Of a stretch of 64,000 bases of DNA, positions 54,501 to 64,000 are shown one piece after another. The DNA lies in assembly GCA_002102555.1 (NCBI GenBank), contig MCFL01000006.1, forward strand, positions 186,001 to 250,000, in the 5' to 3' direction. The position numbers were made by a program, and so were the translations under genes. Numbering within the stretch: the first letter of the stretch is position 1; each line of letters starts with the position of its first letter. The stretch is from Catenaria anguillulae PL171 (Eukaryota; Blastocladiomycota; Blastocladiomycetes; Blastocladiales; Catenariaceae). The notes beneath the pieces were generated by a model. It was not told the DNA's origin. It was given only the letters and a program-made list of their open reading frames with translations, and searched no databases.

Positions 54501-56474
54501 CATGATGCCGCTCCGCGAACCGGACTTGACCAAGGAAGAAGTTATGCACACAATTCTGCTGGTGACTTGCTACTCGGAAGACGAGCACGGGATTCGCACC
54601 ACGCTCGACTCGCTTGCTGCCACGCATTACATGGACACGCACAAGCTGCTGTTTGTGATTGCCGACGGCATCATCATGGGCGCCGGCAATGAAAAGTCGA
54701 CGCCCGAAATCATTGTGTCCATGATGGAAAAGGACCCGACCTTCCCGGAGGTGCCCAAGCCTTACTCATACGTGGCGATTGCAGATGGCGCAAAGAGGCA
54801 CAACATGGCCGCCGTGCACGCCGGATACTACAACTACGAGGGCCATCGCGTCCCCATGGTGGTTGTGGTCAAGTGCGGTGGGCCAGAGGAAAAGGATTTG
54901 CCGAAACCGGGTAACCGCGGCAAGCGTGACTCGCAGATTGTGCTCATGTCGTTTTTGCAAAAGGTCATGTTTGACGAGCGCATGACGCCGCTCGAGTACG
55001 ACCTGTTTCAAAAGATTCACAAGGTTGCGCGCGTTACGCCCGATGTGTATGAGATGGTGCTCATGGTGGATGCCGATACCAAAGTGGCGCCCGATTCGGT
55101 CGAGCGTATGGTGGCATGCTTTGCGCGGGATCATACCGTCATGGGCTTGTGTGGCGAAACGCAGATTGAGAACAAGTTTGGGTCGTGGGTCACCATGATT
55201 CAAGTGTTTGAGTATTACATTTCGCATCACTTGGGTACGTTGCCGTGGAACGGCATTGTGAGTGAGATTTGCCTGGGTGCAATTTGCTGACTTGACTGTA
55301 CCGGTCCTGTTCCCCTTTTGCAGCCAAGGCCTTTGAGAGTGTGTTTGGCGGCGTCACTTGTTTGGTATGTCACCCTTTTTTCCGTGTCCCGTCTCGCTTG
55401 CCTACATCTTTGAACTCATCCAACTGAACCGACCGCATTCCAATTGTAGCCTGGTTGCTTCTGCGCGTACCGCATCAAGACCCCCAAGGGCGAGCACGGC
55501 CGGCACTGGGTGCCCATTCTTGCCAACCCGGACATTGTCGACCAGTACCAAGAAAACGTGGTTGAGACGCTGCACGAAAAGAACCTCTTCTTGCTCGGTG
55601 AGGATCGGTACCTGACCACCCTCATGCTCAAAACGTTCCCGAAGCGCAAGATGCTCTTTGTCCCTCAAGCCACGTGCGAAACCACGGTGCCCGACCAGTT
55701 TAGCGTCCTCCTCTCGCAGCGTCGCCGGTGGATCAACAGTACCATTCACAACCTCATGGAGCTCGTGCTCGTCAAGGACTTGTGCGGTACTTTTTGCATC
55801 TCCATGCAATTTGTGATTGCCATTGAGTTGTTTGGCACGCTTGTGTTGCCCGCGGCCATTTGCTTCACCATTTACTTGGTGGTGATTTCTTTCTTTTCGG
55901 ATCCCGTGCCCATCATTCCGCTCTTGCTCCTTGCCGCCATTTTGGGTCTGCCTGGATTGCTCATTGTGTTTACGACGCGCAAGTGGCAGTTCCTGTTTTG
56001 GATGGTCATTTACTTGCTCTCGTTGCCCGTGTGGAACTTTATCCTGCCGACTTACGCTGTACGTTTCCATACCCACCCTCATTTCGAATCTCGTTTGCGT
56101 CGCTGACACACTTTCTAGTTCTGGCACTTTGACGATTTCTCGTGGGGTGCGACCCGTGTGGTCCAAGGTGGCAAAGATGGTCACGACGACGATGACGGCG
56201 AGTTTGACTCGTCAAAGATCATCATGAAGCGATGTACGTGCCTGTTTCACCATTTTCTTTCTTATTCTCTGGGACGAAATGCTCACTCTCTGTCGCCATT
56301 GTCATAGACGCTGAATGGGAGCAAATCAAGCAACGCGCGATCGCTCAAGCGCTTGAAGCTGCCGCCCACCAACACCAGCAAGCATACCGCCGTGCCGCTC
56401 AAGCGCAAATGCAGCAATACTATGGCGTGGATAACCAACTCGTGCGGAGCAACGGGTTGGAATACACGGCGTGA
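51507..56474 (+). CDS. Chitin synthase, division 2 (class IV-like)
   Basis: Plasma-membrane GT2 enzyme polymerising UDP-GlcNAc into chitin. Six exons, all in frame: 51507-52683, 52760-55234, 55324-55364, 55450-56058, 56119-56233, 56308-56474, giving about 1527 residues. A ~390-residue disordered N-terminus (Ser/Pro-rich, with a Lys/Asp/Arg stretch) precedes membrane segments around [20 protein letters not shown] and [16 protein letters not shown]. The catalytic core has [67 protein letters not shown] and [15 protein letters not shown]-terminal membrane helices follow, then [15 protein letters not shown], a motif typical of the Chs3/class IV branch. There is no myosin motor. Splice junctions are required to make HLAKAFESV, CLPGCFC, YAFWHFDD and KRYAEWEQ. 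No frame break occurs over 5 kb. Confidence 0.95.
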
Positions 56475-57149
56475 TATCGGACCTTGACTCGCTCGTCATC
56501 TCAATTCCATTTCCCCCGCTTTATTTGCTCGTTTCTTGCGATTCAGTCGTATGCCCAACCCGTCTCGTTCCCTCCATTTTTGAATGACTCACCACTGCTT
56601 GGCCGGCGTCGCCGCTTTGTGTGTCTGGGCGGTTTTGACTCACACCATCATCACCATCAGCTTCCGCTCTACCATGATCATCTTCATTGCATACTCTCCC
56701 TCTCTCTTTGCCTTCTTGTACTTTGTATTCATTTCTTGCCACCGTTTCCGCTGACCGCATCATGACCTTCTCGTGTGTTCTGTTTCTTCGACGTTTCTCT
56801 TTGAATTCTTTGCCCTTGTTGTTCAATCATCCATACAATGTAGTCTTTTCCATGACCGATTGTCGTTTGTACCCGTTTTCATGCATGCTGAGGAAACCAG
56901 GATCAAAGGACGTGACGCGAGCTTGAAGCCTTGGTTGTCGTGTGGGCGGACTATTGTTGGTCTCTGCGCTGACTATTCATGCTGTTGGCGATGGAAGCAA
57001 CTCAAACTCTCAGCATTTGTGCCAGCATCACTCATCTAGCTGTATTGTGCTGTATTGTGTCCCCTGGTACGCTCCCTCGGCAAGATAGGGCCACTGTGCC
57101 GTCAAAGACTGACAAGTGCTTCGGCACACGAACAGAACTGAACCTCATC
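56475..57149. other. Intergenic spacer
   Basis: About 675 bp of pyrimidine-rich sequence after the chitin synthase, presumably its 3' UTR and the promoter of the next small gene. The open frames here are Phe/Ser/Leu-rich and have no domain. Confidence 0.45.
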
Positions 57150-57521
57150 ATGTCTCACACGCCCAGCGCCGTGTCCACCTCGGCTCACGCACGAGTGAAT
57201 CCCGAAACATCGGCATCTTCTTCCACGGCCATCACGCCCAACGCCCAATTTGAGGCGTGGTTCTTGGCGTCGGTCCGCGAGGACGCCCAAGCTTCTGGTC
57301 TCAATCTCAAAGCCGCAATCCCACACGGACCATCTCAATGGACTGATTCCGAACGCGCCGCTGCAGCTCCTCAATTCGCCGCATGGTTTCGCGAGACGGT
57401 CCGCTGGCAGGTTGCGCACCAGGAAAGCTGTAAGCCTCGGCTCGTGGTCCGCGTGGCGCGTCCGTGGCCAATGGCGTCCGAGTCGGAGAAGGAGGCACTG
57501 GAAAAGGGCCAAACGGAGTGA
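57150..57521 (+). CDS. Small lineage-specific protein with two AWF repeats
   Basis: Single-exon 123-residue protein starting MSHTPSAVSTSAHARVNPET. It contains two spaced similar segments, FEAWFLASVREDAQASGL and FAAWFRETVRWQVAHQES, which look like an internal duplication. The C-terminus is charged. No known domain. The start context (CATCATGTCTCAC) resembles those of the genes at 44847 (minus strand) and 58130, which also begin MSH. Confidence 0.5.
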   Translation: MSHTPSAVSTSAHARVNPETSASSSTAITPNAQFEAWFLASVREDAQASGLNLKAAIPHGPSQWTDSERAAAAPQFAAWFRETVRWQVAHQESCKPRLVVRVARPWPMASESEKEALEKGQTE

Positions 57522-57586
57522 GCTCATTCTTTTGTCGATGTCACTTTGGCAAACATGAGGAATGATTGTCAATGAGTCAATAAAGT

Positions 57587-57884
57587 CCACGGGCAGGATT
57601 TTTCGCACAAATCTTAATCACGCCTAAGTGAGACCTTGTGCTCACCGCTAACATTTACGAAAGACTTGTTCATCGGCGGCCCTTTTCACAAAAGTTTGAC
57701 ACCGACTCACACCTCGTAAACCATATGATTCTCAAATCTTTATCACATTCTTGAGCGGTCTCACCTTCCACACTTAGTGTCACCACGTGCCGCTAAAGCC
57801 AGCTGGTCTCACCGATTGAGGTTTCTTCCGCGATTAACGTTGCATTCATTTGAGAAAGATTTGTGCGAAAAATCCTGCCCGTGG
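57587..57884. mobile_element. MITE-like element with 29-bp terminal inverted repeats
   Basis: The ends 57587-57615 and 57856-57884 are perfect inverted complements over 29 bp (starting CCACGGGCAGG at the left and ending CCTGCCCGTGG at the right). The 298-bp element has no coding capacity. Internal GGTCTCACC / GTGAGACC motifs occur in both orientations (near 57625, 57753 and 57805), resembling subterminal repeats of DNA transposons. No clear target-site duplication is seen in the flanks. It sits between two lineage-specific genes, about 70 bp upstream of a TATA box for the second. Confidence 0.85.
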
Positions 57885-57955
57885 TCTCTAATTGCGTTTA
57901 ATTCAAGTGGACCTGGGGCTCAAACGCATGACCACACCACGGCCAGGCAAAAAGC

Positions 57956-57962
57956 TATAAAG
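57956..57962 (+). promoter_or_regulatory. Probable TATA box
   Basis: TATAAAG located about 170 bp upstream of the ATG at 58130 and followed by GC-rich then pyrimidine-rich leader sequence, a plausible core promoter for the downstream gene. Confidence 0.5.
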
Positions 57963-58129
57963 CCGCGGGGCCACCTCGGCATCCAACATCCACTCAGCTT
58001 CGATCACGCTGACTCCTTCGCTCAGCTCCGTCGAATCATCGTATTCTCGTATCCTTGCGTCTCGGTCAACTCGGCCCTTCAATCCAACACACTGCTCTTC
58101 TCTACTCTTCTCTTATTTCCGCCTCCATC

Positions 58130-59851
58130 ATGTCGCATTCCGCGTCATCGTTGACCGAATTATCCGCTCCTGGCGCCCTGATCACGACTTCTACGCACTC
58201 GCCCGCGACGGCCGTCGACGTCGCCACAGGCGTCGCAGTCCATACTCTTGCGTACAAGCACCAACGCACATCCACTTCTCGCTTTTCCGGGCCGACTCCC
58301 AATCCGGACAAGGAGTTTTGGCTACCCGCACCATCGCACCCAGATTATTCCCGCTTCCTTGACGACCTCGAGTCCTTTGGCAAAAATCATCCACAAATGC
58401 TTATTCCTCTTCCAGCCTGGCTGGCTCGCCAACAATTCGCACCGACTCTGAATCAACTTGACCGCGCACAAGTCATTCCGCTCGAGCAGCTTGTGCGCAA
58501 TGTCATGATCACGGAGCAAAACGAGACCCCAGAATGGTCAATGGCATTGCGCGCGGGCGCGGATCGTGTGTTTCGAGCCCATGTCCAAGGTCAATACATG
58601 TCGTTTGCCGGCCAAGCGGTCAAGCCAATTTACCCGGTTCCCACAAACGAGAACCATACGCGGATGGCCTACTTGGTGTTTCCGTGGTCTGCTGAGCGCA
58701 CGCCGCTTGTTTCCGGCAGTCGCGCAAGTGGCACACGCCAACTCGCCGCGGCAAAGACCGAGTCGCTCGAACCGCCAGCACTCGCTCGTTTCGCCTCATC
58801 GCCGGCTGCCTTTCCGGCTGCGACGCCATCGGCGCACGCTTCTTCCGCCGGCACTCATCCACCGACACTCACGCGCTCAACCACCACTCGCCCACTCCAA
58901 CGCGCACTTGCACAACCATACCGTTCGTTCCCTCGATGCCCGCACGCCCTAGCGCCCCTCACCGTCTCGTGGGCGCCCACCGAGCCCGATCGTCGGCGCA
59001 CGTACTGCTGCCTCATGCGCACGATCGAGCGCGCGATCGAGGCCGGCCAAGTGCAAGTTGGTGTGCCAGAGTGTTTTGAGTGGATTTTGGCCGAAGACGA
59101 CAAGGACCGCCGCGACTGCCTGATCGAGCTCGCCAACTTCACGGCTTGGTTGTCAACTCCATGGATCCTTGCCGTCCAGCAGGCCGGCCACATGTTTGGC
59201 GCGGAGGATCCATGCTCGCCGCGACTTGCGCTGCGCGCGGCAACCAACGCCGGCGAGCGAATTGCGTCCATGAAGACCAAGGATCCGGTGCGCATCGGGT
59301 ACATGCTTTTGTACACGGTTCGGCAAGACGTTGTGGGCGTGTTGTTGCGAGAGCATGGGATCGATGTCTCAGAGGAATCCGTGGACAGCATGTTTGCGTG
59401 GGTGGAGCGACACGAGCGCGGCCACATTAACTCGTGGTACCAAGTGCTTTCGCTCCTCAACGACTACTTGCGGCATCGGCTTGCCACCTTGCCCCAATCG
59501 TCGACGACCTCATGCACCCTCCATGCCCTCGAGCTCGCGTCCCTGAACGACTTGCTCGCCACGCCCGCCATGCTCCAGCAAATGGCCATCGCGCGGCTCA
59601 TCCTCAGCCCGAGCAGTGACTCGTCGTCGTCTGGCACCACCACCACCAGCAGCAGCGGTCCGTCCGGATCGAGTAACCGATCATCCTCACCCACCGCACC
59701 ATCGACACAGCTGGCGGACGCGCCAGCGCCAGTAGAAGATCACACGAGCGACGCCGAGATTGTTCGCGCCACAATTGCCCAAGCGCTTGATGCCCCGTCG
59801 GAGCGTGTGGTTGGAGGGGTCGAGTTGTTGGAGTTGGGATCGGACGAGTGA
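58130..59851 (+). CDS. Large lineage-specific protein of unknown function
   Basis: Single-exon 573-residue protein with an intact frame, starting MSHSASSLTELSAPG. An N-terminal folded-looking part (FWLPAPSHPDYSRFLDDLES, PLPAWLARQQFAPTLNQLDR) is followed by a Ser/Ala/Thr/Pro-rich linker (about 215-270). A helical second domain follows, including RRRTYCCLMRTIERAIEAGQ, CFEWILAEDDKDRRDCLIEL, GYMLLYTVRQDVVGVLLREH and VDSMFAWVERHERGHINSWY. The C-terminus is Ser/Thr-rich then acidic. HERGH superficially recalls HExxH but lacks the right spacing, so no protease is claimed. No known domain. A TATA box and a MITE lie just upstream. Confidence 0.6.
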   Translation: MSHSASSLTELSAPGALITTSTHSPATAVDVATGVAVHTLAYKHQRTSTSRFSGPTPNPDKEFWLPAPSHPDYSRFLDDLESFGKNHPQMLIPLPAWLARQQFAPTLNQLDRAQVIPLEQLVRNVMITEQNETPEWSMALRAGADRVFRAHVQGQYMSFAGQAVKPIYPVPTNENHTRMAYLVFPWSAERTPLVSGSRASGTRQLAAAKTESLEPPALARFASSPAAFPAATPSAHASSAGTHPPTLTRSTTTRPLQRALAQPYRSFPRCPHALAPLTVSWAPTEPDRRRTYCCLMRTIERAIEAGQVQVGVPECFEWILAEDDKDRRDCLIELANFTAWLSTPWILAVQQAGHMFGAEDPCSPRLALRAATNAGERIASMKTKDPVRIGYMLLYTVRQDVVGVLLREHGIDVSEESVDSMFAWVERHERGHINSWYQVLSLLNDYLRHRLATLPQSSTTSCTLHALELASLNDLLATPAMLQQMAIARLILSPSSDSSSSGTTTTSSSGPSGSSNRSSSPTAPSTQLADAPAPVEDHTSDAEIVRATIAQALDAPSERVVGGVELLELGSDE

Positions 59852-60653
59852 GCTCCATGTTTAACTTGTTGGCCATGTGCTCGTGTTTGCGAAGTTCAAG
59901 GGCCAGAAGTGGACGCTTGCAATGTTTCTTGTGTGTGTGTATGTGTGACTGTGTGCTGGGTCGAGTCGGGTCGCTGCGAGTTGAAATCAAGAGAGTTGGG
60001 GCAAAAGAGACTGATACATGGATTTCCTTCAGTCGGCGTCGTATCGACAGTGCACTTTCAAAGCATTCGCGGCGATATACATTTGTACTCGATCGCGAGC
60101 TCGAGATGGTAGGTAATGAATATGGTCGGCCCTCCGATCAGCCCGAGTGCAACTTAAAAAAAACCATCATCCCACCAGAACAGGGCACACTGTAGTACAC
60201 AACACAACGGCATACGTATGTGACAGACAAAGCCGCAGGATCCAGTCATGCGAACATGAAGCTTGACAAAAATCCTGACTTGAGACGGCGCCCCAACCTA
60301 CTATCGAGGTGAAACCCCGCCTTCGACTCATGTTATCTCTATCGCCACTTCACGGCGAGATTTCTCTTGAGCCGGAACTCCTTGATCTCTGCTTGGAGGT
60401 GCCTGGGTATACTTTTCCCCCATTATTGACATTCGATGCGGCATATCTACCACGCGATCCCCTGACGACAACCCGATACCAGCTTTGATCGATTACCAAA
60501 ACAAAGACAGTGCAGCGGTCAATTGCACGCACCATTTCAGCCCAGAAAAGGACAGGCAGTATGGTATCCTAGCCCAGAAGACGGAGCGATGTCATGAATA
60601 GTCCAAACCAAGGACCCGTCCAGCCTCCACGTCAAGGCAATAGTTGACACCTT
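59852..60653. other. Intergenic, no gene seen
   Basis: About 800 bp between a plus-strand and a minus-strand gene. Short frames only; a TG-rich stretch at about 59928-59955 lies in the presumed 3' UTR of the upstream gene. No recognisable element. Confidence 0.45.
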
Positions 60654-61243
60654 CATCTCATCTCGTTGCCACACGCCCCACATCAGCTCCTCGGTAACAA
60701 AAAGCACCCTTCTGTTCCCGACCCTTCCATGCCAAAAATGATGTCACTCTGCGAACGTTCCGTTGGGACCGTGCATAGTAAGCAAGCAAAGACACAAACT
60801 CAAGGGAGCCTCGGTCCTACTGCACTTTAGCGCCGTCGAGGCCCATTCATTGGGGGTAGCTCCGGACTGCCAGACATCTTTAGCAAGACTGTGAGGTCCG
60901 TGTTTCCAGAGACTTATCACAGCGGAAGTAGGTGGTTTCAGGTGACGGTATTTTGTTGGTGAGAAGGAGAGCAAAGCGTGCACGAGTTGGAGAATGGCAG
61001 GTATAGGAAACGTGGCATGAGATGCGGTTGGACGCGGCGACTTTGAACGGTGGCGGGTGTGGGCGAGGGCGATGTCGGAGACGCGGGCGCAGACTCAGCA
61101 GCAGGCGAGGTGGACGTGGGTTCAGCGACGACACGCGCGGCGCTGCAGCTGCTGCGGTCGGTTGGAGGAGGAGGGCCATTGGCCGTTGGGAAGCTGTGGT
61201 GGGGGTGTATTGCCATTAGGAGATGCGATGTGAGGGCAATCAA
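60654..61243 (-). CDS. Tandem-duplicated lineage-specific protein, copy 1 (frame-disrupted)
   Basis: From an ATG at 61243 the frame encodes a Ser/Pro-rich N-terminus and reaches HLMPRFLYLP, after which the frame conserved in copy 2 (VHALLSFSPTKYRHLKPPTS, VISLWKHGPHSLAKDVWQSG, ATPNEWASTALKCSRTEAPL) is one base away. Copy 2 has GGG where copy 1 has GG (near 60995) and AAAA where copy 1 has AAA (near 60798), so copy 1 shows the same single-base contractions seen elsewhere. It matches no known domain. Either an assembly error or a decaying duplicate. Confidence 0.4.
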
Positions 61244-62046
61244 GAGGGAACGAAACGCAACAAGGTTTGCGACCAGCGAGGAAAGAAAGTACTTACCTCG
61301 TCAAGATACCTATACACAGCCGACGACCTGCAGTGGCCTCGCTCAATCTTGTTGCACTATGCGTCGAGAGAGGATAGCTACTTATCGAATGGAGAAATGT
61401 GGATATAATCAGGGACTGGTAACCAACCAAGGCTATGAATAAGTAAGAGCAGCATACCCGTGGGCACGTGATGGATTCTACAGGCTCGACTCTCACAACA
61501 ATAAAAAAGTTTGGATCCGCTGGTAAAAGTTGGTCCTATGAAAATGTCCAAAACCACGGCAGGAGCGAGGTGCTCAACCCGATGTAATGACCAGAAATCC
61601 AATGCCCACGACCCAACGACCACCCATCCGTAACCATAAACCCAATCCCACCTTCCCAATTACCGCACTATCTCATCTCGTTGCCACACGCCCCACATCA
61701 GCTCCTCGATAACAAAAACACCCTTCTGTTCCCGACCCTTCCATGCCAAAAATGATGTCACTCTGCGAACGTTCCATTGGGACCGTACGTAGTAAGCAAG
61801 CAAAGACACAAAACTCAAGGGAGCCTCGGTCCTACTGCACTTTAGCGCCGTCGAGGCCCATTCATTGGGGGTAGCTCCGGACTGCCAGACATCTTCAGCA
61901 AGACTGTGAGGTCCGTGTTTCCAGAGACTTATCACAGCGGAAGTAGGTGGTTTCAGGTGACGGTCTTTTGTTGGTGAGAAGGAGAGCAAAGCGTGCACGA
62001 GTTGGAAAATGGGCAGGTATAGGAAACGCGGCATGAGATGGCGGTT
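60655..62046. repeat. Direct repeat, two ~370-bp units about 1 kb apart
   Basis: Unit 1 spans about 60655-61028 and unit 2 about 61670-62046. They are over 95% identical by eye, differing by scattered substitutions and one-base length changes in short runs. Both carry the same minus-strand coding segment, while the adjoining N-terminal coding sequences are unrelated or strongly diverged. Confidence 0.9.
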
Positions 62047-62292
62047 TGATGATGAGCAGTGGATGATACGAATTGGACGCCGGGCAGTATTGGTGGTCAA
62101 GTGTCGCGAAGTAGGTAGGGTATTGAATGGGCGTGCCTTTTGACTTGGAGTTGTGTGAGTGCAGTCAAACTGGGTAGGAAACGACGTGGAGGTTGAGGAC
62201 GGCGAAGGCGGGCTGCAGGAGGCTGGTTTGCGCTTGGAGCTGTATGCTGTATCAGTCGGTTTGAGAGAATAGCTCGAGGTTTTGCGTCGCAT
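61660..62292 (-). CDS. Tandem-duplicated lineage-specific protein, copy 2
   Basis: Intact 210-residue frame starting MRRKTSSYSLKPTDTAYSSK. The N-terminus is Ser/Thr/Pro-rich and basic; from HLMPRFLYLPIFQLVHALLS onward it matches the repeat shared with copy 1, and it ends WKGREQKGVFVIEELMWGVW then QRDEIVR. No known domain. The intact frame here shows which version of the one-base differences is probably ancestral. Confidence 0.45.
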   Translation of the reverse strand: MRRKTSSYSLKPTDTAYSSKRKPASCSPPSPSSTSTSFPTQFDCTHTTPSQKARPFNTLPTSRHLTTNTARRPIRIIHCSSSNRHLMPRFLYLPIFQLVHALLSFSPTKDRHLKPPTSAVISLWKHGPHSLAEDVWQSGATPNEWASTALKCSRTEAPLSFVSLLAYYVRSQWNVRRVTSFLAWKGREQKGVFVIEELMWGVWQRDEIVR

Positions 62293-62790
62293 TGTTGGGG
62301 AGAGGAGCAGAGCTATTTTATGAGTGCCGCTTTGCCAAAGTTCAAGTTCATTATTTATCGAAATGCCGTGGGAACGTCATAGGCCCACGTCAGTCGGCAA
62401 GAGCGTTCATGGCCGATGACGCGTTGCCGCGGCACGCCGCCAACTTGAAGATCACAACGTTTGTCGCTTGGCTGTTGTGGCTCCACTTTTGCTATGATAG
62501 CCCGACGTGACTGAATGCAAATGTAAATACTACAAGTACACGATGAGATGGAGCAATGTGTAGGGTTCTGCAAACGACTCAGTCGAATATCGCACTCGAC
62601 TTTACTAATGGATCGGAGTGCTATGAGCGAGTGCAACCCGAGTCGATCGGCATGAGCAGTGAGTCGAGCACTCCAAGCAGCGTAAGGTGAGACTTGAGAC
62701 CGACTCACCCACCACTCGATCCAGACTTGTGAGACAACTCGCTACCGACTTCCTCTTATGAAACCATGACTTTTCGCATTGTTATTACAT
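62293..62790. other. Spacer upstream of the hAT remnant
   Basis: No coding signal. Near 62680-62740 there are several GTGAGAC/GAGACC-type motifs (as in the MITE at 57.6 kb), followed directly by the transposase remnant. This could be the subterminal part of a degraded DNA transposon, but no terminal inverted repeat is visible. Confidence 0.35.
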
Positions 62791-62859
62791 TATTCAGTGA
62801 TTGGCACAGTGCCCTGCACCCCCGGCCACACACTGTGTGCCTCGCACTGCTCGCTAGCT

Positions 62860-63160
62860 CTCGAATCATTCATTGGCTGCGACGACCATCCTGCGGCCAA
62901 GCGGCAAAAGATTGGAACGGGCGACCCAGTCGCCGACGAAATTAACAAGTACTTGGCCGACGATTGTGTCAGGCTGGATCGGGAAATCCACAAGTGGTCG
63001 GCCGCCAACACCTCATACCCATTGATCCGCAAGGCCGCCCACGCCATGCTCGCCATGCAAGCAACCTCGGTTCCGTCTGAGTCGCTCTTTTCGATCTGTA
63101 CTATCATAACCGCGCCATGAACAAGGTCCGCAACCTGTCACGATACGGGGGATCGTGACA
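62860..63160 (+). mobile_element. hAT-family transposase remnant (C-terminal dimerisation domain)
   Basis: An open plus-strand stretch encodes DPVADEINKYLADDCVRL, then a W-containing KWSAANTSYPLIRKAAHAML and AMQATSVPSESLFSIC. This is the hAT C-terminal dimerisation signature (YP(x)LxxxAxxxLxxxATSxPSExxFS). The continuation after FSIC shifts frame (ITAP versus NRAMNKVRNLSRYGGS), and the rest of the transposase (BED finger, catalytic D/D/E) is missing, so this is a degraded fragment. Confidence 0.8.
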
Positions 63161-63370
63161 TGGTTCCTTGTTTTCCTGTTTGCATTTCATTTTCTAACGC
63201 CGTTTGGACGCGTCACCCTTTTCATGTTTGTACATAAACCCATCGGACCCCCGTCCATGTTCTCCCTCTCTGTACCTTTGAGTTGATTATCTTGTTCTCT
63301 TCCTACTGCGGATCTTTCTTGTCTTTGAGTATACACACTCTTCTGTCTTGGGAATCTCTCTCGTGAGCAC

Positions 63371-63952
63371 TTGCCAGCCTCCCTTCTGCCGATCCGTTAC
63401 ACAACCGCTCGCATGCGGAAACCTTTGGAGCGGCGCGTGTTGGTGACACCTTGGTCGCACGCTGATCTGGGGATCCTTCTCGACACGGATTTCGGCGCGC
63501 ATTTGCAAAAATTGACTGTCGAGTTTATGTGCAAGGACAAGCTCTCGCAATTTGATTGGTCGTTGGGCGACTTGCCCAATCCTAGCACGGCGCCGCTTGA
63601 AACCGCAACCATGGACGAGTCCAGATCGGACAGCGGCGACAAGGATATGGAGCAGGGTGGTGGAGCGGATGCGTCTGAAACGGGAGAGATGGATGTTGAG
63701 GGGCAGGAGAGGTTAGCGCAAGAATCCGGTGACGGCGAGGGCGACGAGGGCGCCGCCAGCCGCAGGAGCCGGAATGGGTTGACCTCGAAGACAGCGAAAA
63801 TGTCGGATACGACGTTGATGCAGTGGAAGTCGTCAGCGAGTGGGGCGCGTTGGAAAGGGAATGGGCGCATTCCCAGTCGCAAAATGAGTACTTCTTGTCG
63901 CTGTGTGTGTTTCTTTTGCCCTGGTCGTGTGCATTGTATTGTTCAGCTGTGA
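63371..63952 (+). CDS. Unrecognised acidic protein, possibly incomplete
   Basis: A plus-strand frame of 193 codons. The first part (RMRKPLERRVLVTPWSHADL, GILLDTDFGAHLQKLTVEFM) is followed by an acidic, Gly/Glu/Asp-rich region (KDMEQGGGADASETGEMDVE). At about 63765 the more protein-like continuation lies one frame away (EPEWVDLEDSENVGYDVDAV, then EWGALEREWAHSQSQNEYF), which again suggests one missing base. No domain is recognised. It lies just downstream of the hAT remnant and may be unrelated to it. Confidence 0.35.
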   Translation: MPASLLPIRYTTARMRKPLERRVLVTPWSHADLGILLDTDFGAHLQKLTVEFMCKDKLSQFDWSLGDLPNPSTAPLETATMDESRSDSGDKDMEQGGGADASETGEMDVEGQERLAQESGDGEGDEGAASRRSRNGLTSKTAKMSDTTLMQWKSSASGARWKGNGRIPSRKMSTSCRCVCFFCPGRVHCIVQL

Positions 63953-64000
63953 TTTACCCTTTCTCCATCCCAGTATCACTTTCAAGCGTACAAATGTATG

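Noticed and set aside
58130-59851. HERGH as a zinc-metallopeptidase motif
   Set aside because: It does not match HExxH spacing and there is no third ligand or protease fold around it.

Overview
This window comes from the nuclear genome of a fungus. The clearest sign is a complete division-2 chitin synthase (51507-56474). It sits among ordinary eukaryotic genes with short introns of about 50-100 nt (GT...AG, often GTACGT donors), alternating strands and close packing. GC-rich coding regions, runs of Ala/Pro/Ser, and animal-like genes (ceramide glucosyltransferase, an eRF3 with a PABP-binding N-terminus, a Dicer-type helicase) suggest an early-diverging, perhaps zoosporic (Blastocladiomycota-like) fungus. 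That placement is inference; no marker in the window proves it.

Layout. 0-31 kb is a conserved housekeeping block, mostly divergent and convergent pairs: ceramide glucosyltransferase (-), an LRR protein (-), PP2A scaffold subunit A (-), Pin1 (+), eRF3/Sup35 (-), a Mic12-like protein (+), Icp55 aminopeptidase (-), a PQ-loop SLC66A2 protein (+), GINS Sld5 (+), LSm3 (-), a GRAM-VASt sterol-transfer protein (+), a peroxisomal PMP47-type carrier (-), MCM4 (-), ETFRF1/LYRM5 (+), a Dicer/RIG-I-type helicase without RNase III (-) and an unrecognised gene (+). 31-46 kb is an accessory region with several copies of an apparently lineage-specific gene family (here the 'IPTA' family), a GRK-like AGC kinase, an F-box/LRR gene, a DUF4238-ankyrin gene and segmental duplications. 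45.7-48.4 kb is conserved again (enhancer of rudimentary, eIF2B delta). Then come a disrupted lineage-specific gene and the chitin synthase. 57-64 kb is accessory: two lineage-specific genes, a short terminal-inverted-repeat element (MITE), a tandem gene duplication and a hAT transposase remnant.

Reading-frame quality. At least fifteen places in conserved genes need exactly one extra base to stay in frame, nearly always in a G/C (sometimes A/T) run of 2-5 bases. In MCM4 four such sites interrupt sequences that are nearly invariant in the family. Other genes (chitin synthase, eIF2B delta, kinase, Sld5, carrier) are clean. The best explanation is local homopolymer contraction in the assembly, so the broken frames should not be read as pseudogenes without raw reads. 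Where this happens, gene spans below are outer limits and the frame changes are described.

How the genes fit together. There is no operon logic. Two replication genes (SLD5, MCM4) and two translation genes (eRF3, eIF2B delta) occur but are not adjacent. The most interesting material is the lineage-specific family with its traceable duplications, the RNase III-less Dicer-like helicase, the DUF4238-ankyrin fusion, and intron oddities (two GC-AG introns, an 11-nt exon, a 6-nt first coding exon, one apparent non-AG acceptor).
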